Shown here piece by piece: positions 62,982-64,000 of a DNA stretch of 64,000 nt (position 1 is its first letter; each line of letters opens with the position of its first letter). Below the pieces are notes generated by a model, which had not been told where the DNA came from, ran no database searches, and saw nothing but the letters and a program-made list of their open reading frames with translations. The translations under genes and the position numbers were made by a program. This DNA is from UBA4736 sp002404015 (GTDB taxonomy: Bacteria; Chloroflexota; Dormibacteria; Dormibacterales; Dormibacteraceae), in the NCBI GenBank assembly GCA_036747295.1, contig DAIOCN010000005.1, positions 48,771-112,770 on the forward strand. Direction: 5' to 3'.

Positions 62982-63914
62982 ATGGCGCACCCCGAGTACA
63001 CCTGGATGAACGGGCGCGTGACGCCCTGGGCCGAAAGCCAGGTCCACATCAACACCGACGCGATCCTGCGCGGCGCCAGCGTCTTCGAAGGCCTGCGCGC
63101 GTACAGGGCCGCCGAGGGCGAAGAGGTGAACCTTTTCCGCCTCGACGACCACTGGCATCGGCTCTTCGGAACGTCCATGCGCTTCCTTCGGATGGAGATC
63201 CCCTACGGACCCGCCGACCTGGTCGGCGGCGTGCGGGAGGTACTGCGGGCCAACGACTTCCGGGCCGACTCACACGTGCGCGTGTGCGTCTACTTCGGGG
63301 AGGTCGAGTTCGGCGGCGAGCTGAACTCGGTGCCCACCGGCGTCTACATGCTCGCCTTCCAGCGGCCCTCGATCGTCGACAAGAAGGGCATCCGCGTCAC
63401 GCTCAGCCCCTGGCGGCGTCTCCAGGACGTGGCCATGTCACCCCGCGTGAAGGCCAGCGCCAACTACCTGAACAGCCGGACGGCGATGGTGGACTCCAAG
63501 CTCAAGGGGTTCGACTGGCCGATCATGCTCAACGCCGACGGCCGGGTTTCCGAGGGACCGGGCCAGAACGTCTTCCTGGTCCGCGATGGCATCCTCATCA
63601 CGCCGCGGACGACCGACGCCATCCTCGAGGGCGTCACCCGCGACACGGTGCTGGGCCTGGCCCGCGAGCTGGGCGTCCGCGTCCAGGAGCGGGAGGTGGA
63701 TGCCACCGAGCTGTACGTAGCCGACGAGCTCTTCTTCGCCGGCACCGCGATGGAGGTGCGTCCCATCCGCGAGATCGACCACTATGTCGTCGGCGACGGC
63801 ACGATCGGGCCGATCACGGACCGGATCCAGGAGGCCTACCTGGCCATGGTGCGAGGCGCCGCCGGGCGTTCGGAGTGGCTGACGCCGGTGTTCGGAAGCG
63901 GCGTGCCGGCCTAG
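62982..63914 (+). CDS. ilvE: Branched-chain-amino-acid aminotransferase
   Basis: 310 residues, fold-type IV PLP enzyme. RGASVFEGLRAYRA, FRLDDHWHRLFGTSMRFLRM, the PLP-lysine segment SPRVKASANYLNSRTAMVDS, LNADGRVSEGPGQNVFLVRD and FAGTAMEVRPIREID. It transfers the amino group between branched-chain amino acids and 2-oxoglutarate (last step of Ile/Leu/Val synthesis, first of breakdown). ATG 62982 has AAGGAG 8 bases upstream. A 14-codon frame (ATG 62938) with two Ile and two Val codons ends in TGATG at this start and may be a leader peptide. Confidence 0.9.
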   Translation: MAHPEYTWMNGRVTPWAESQVHINTDAILRGASVFEGLRAYRAAEGEEVNLFRLDDHWHRLFGTSMRFLRMEIPYGPADLVGGVREVLRANDFRADSHVRVCVYFGEVEFGGELNSVPTGVYMLAFQRPSIVDKKGIRVTLSPWRRLQDVAMSPRVKASANYLNSRTAMVDSKLKGFDWPIMLNADGRVSEGPGQNVFLVRDGILITPRTTDAILEGVTRDTVLGLARELGVRVQEREVDATELYVADELFFAGTAMEVRPIREIDHYVVGDGTIGPITDRIQEAYLAMVRGAAGRSEWLTPVFGSGVPA

Positions 63915-64000
63915 GAATCTCGTGACAGCAGGACCCTCCCTCCGCGACCCGAATCCACCGAAGTTCGGCGGCGGCAGGGCCTGGAGAGGTTGAGATGGAC
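63915..64000 (+). other. Right edge, start of another gene
   Basis: After the ilvE stop at 63912-63914 the last 86 bases hold GGAGAGG (63983-63989) and ATG GAC at 63995-64000, so a further plus-strand gene probably begins at 63995. Only two codons are visible. Confidence 0.35.

Overview
The window is high-GC (about two-thirds G+C) bacterial DNA with dense, overlapping operons and many GTG/TTG starts. At least six genes carry a TANNNT-type -10 hexamer 6-7 bases before the start codon with no Shine-Dalgarno sequence, which suggests leaderless transcripts. This, together with a luciferase-type (F420/FMN) oxidoreductase, BMP-type and Ugp-type importers and a zinc-ribbon ECF anti-sigma factor, points to a Terrabacteria lineage (Actinomycetota or Chloroflexota/Dormibacterota-like soil bacterium). 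The phylum cannot be fixed from sequence reading alone.

Layout. 1-4.0 kb is a decayed mobile zone: the end of a replication-type protein, two inverted pieces of an IS630-family transposase sharing a 123-bp perfect inverted repeat, an NB-ARC-type ATPase fragment, a SnoaL-like fragment and small hypothetical genes. At 3953-3997 lies a copy of the 3' half of a tRNA (anticodon loop GGC, so tRNA-Ala-like) through CCA. The same 45-bp core recurs at 22021, 22414 and 22574, always in the same orientation, so 4.0-22.0 kb looks like a genomic island in a tRNA attachment site. Its cargo is catabolic: an endonuclease/exonuclease/phosphatase protein, a luciferase-like monooxygenase, a cytochrome P450, a double-length Lrp/AsnC regulator, a divergent BMP-type ABC importer (lipoprotein, duplicated ATPase, two permeases), a second P450, and an overlapping operon of CoA ligase, molybdenum hydroxylase (large, FAD and 2Fe-2S subunits), crotonase and a 71-aa protein. 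The operon has the gene set of the furoyl-CoA (hmf) pathway.

21.8-23.0 kb is an array of attachment cores, a 160-bp tandem repeat and short direct/inverted repeats that resemble integrase arm sites. 23.0-35.3 kb is a defence-type region: a hypothetical protein, a frameshifted EEP protein, a small zinc-ribbon protein, and a three-gene operon of SNF2-type helicase with DUF3883, DUF1156 adenine methylase, and a Swt1-HEPN/DUF499 ATPase. 35.3-38.9 kb is gene-poor, with a duplicated structured element and five small orphan genes.

From 38.9 kb the sequence looks like ordinary chromosome: a Ugp-type glycerol-3-phosphate importer without its ATPase, a DinB protein, an exporter, a glycerophosphodiesterase, a MoxR/ChlI-like AAA+ protein, tgt with a thioesterase, a KdpDE-like two-component system facing an APC/KimA-like permease, an EVE protein, a queuosine-salvage (DUF2419) protein, an ECF sigma/anti-sigma/ABC operon, an HD-GYP response regulator, and ilvE at the right end.

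The most novel candidate is at 61.1-62.7 kb: a 31-codon gene with a clean Shine-Dalgarno sequence encodes a signal peptide followed by only seven residues (DPMPTTP). It is followed 57 bp later by a helix-turn-helix/TPR regulator of the kind that senses exported oligopeptides (RRNPP type). The tgt/queuosine-salvage pair, the HEPN-armed defence trio and the tRNA-flanked catabolic island are the other systems worth testing.
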